A stretch of DNA of 64,000 nucleotides, taken from Salinivenus lutea (GTDB taxonomy: Bacteria > Bacteroidota > Rhodothermia > Rhodothermales > Salinibacteraceae). Made by a program: the position numbers and the translations under genes. Shown here piece after piece: positions 63,956-64,000 of this stretch (position 1 is the stretch's first letter; each line of letters begins with the position of its first letter). The stretch is taken from assembly GCA_002894685.1 (NCBI GenBank), contig NCRC01000009.1, forward strand, positions 56,055 to 120,054, written 5' to 3'. Under the pieces are notes generated by a model. The model did no database searches. It had not been told where the DNA came from and saw nothing but the letters and a program-made list of their open reading frames with translations.

Positions 63956-64000
63956 CAACATGTTGGCTTTTTTGATGCCCCGGGCTGCGCCCCCTCCCTC

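Overview
The window is GC-rich, densely packed, bacterial chromosome. Its proteins are strongly acidic, and the gene content (trehalose/GlgE glucan cluster, several ion transporters and mechanosensitive channels, TonB-dependent receptor, DUF3098 and DUF4856 proteins, many small lipoproteins) fits a halophilic member of the Rhodothermia/Bacteroidota such as Salinibacter. The organism assignment is inference from gene family recognition and composition; no search was run. There is no phage, no recognisable transposase and no CRISPR array.

Layout. 1-9.2 kb: 5' part of dnaG (running off the left edge), a tiny lipoprotein, dapD, an SLC13 carrier with RCK_C domains, a zinc alcohol dehydrogenase, a SAM methyltransferase, galT, a SnoaL-like/MarR pair and a secreted CAP protein. 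9.3-17.4 kb: a three-gene RND efflux operon (one adaptor, two pumps) followed by a lone secreted cohesin-like protein. 17.5-20.6 kb: an MFS transporter, then a markedly AT-richer island whose only gene is an Orc1/Cdc6-like AAA ATPase, surrounded by repeats. 20.6-30.6 kb: glycogen/trehalose cluster glgX < > glgE-treS/mak-glgB, ended by a strong terminator. 30.7-34.9 kb: small lipoprotein, FecA-like TonB receptor and DUF4856 lipoprotein behind a palindromic operator candidate, probably iron uptake. 35-42.1 kb: a GT-C-like membrane protein translationally overlapped with a UGM-like flavoprotein, BON-MscS channel, YjbQ, a lipoprotein of the endonuclease/exonuclease/phosphatase fold, and two tandem Bor-like lipoproteins. 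42.1-47.3 kb: ptsN-like IIA and hisS, an SLC12-like transporter, a metallophosphoesterase. 47.4-54.7 kb: pyruvate dehydrogenase operon (E1alpha with an extra helix-hairpin-helix segment, E1beta, E2), a polyprenol-phosphate mannosyltransferase, icd and an unknown acidic protein. 54.7-64 kb: GTDC1/QTMAN-like glycosyltransferase, comF, msrA, ndk, namZ-like, DUF3098, dacB, mreD-like, dapB-dapA and tRNA-Ala(GGC).

How the genes work together. TreS, maltokinase, GlgE and GlgB form a complete route from trehalose to branched alpha-glucan, with GlgX for debranching. dapD, dapA and dapB are three steps of the succinylase branch of lysine/diaminopimelate synthesis and, with dacB, namZ and mreD-like genes, give a cell-wall theme to both ends. 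PDH plus icd supply central carbon flux. SLC13, SLC12 and MscS proteins fit ion and osmotic handling.

The most unusual stretch is the AT-rich 18.85-20.56 kb island with the Orc1/Cdc6-like ATPase, whose Walker A motif ends K-N rather than K-T/S, together with a candidate 30-bp inverted repeat pair and upstream direct repeats. Most other genes are recognisable housekeeping or accessory functions.
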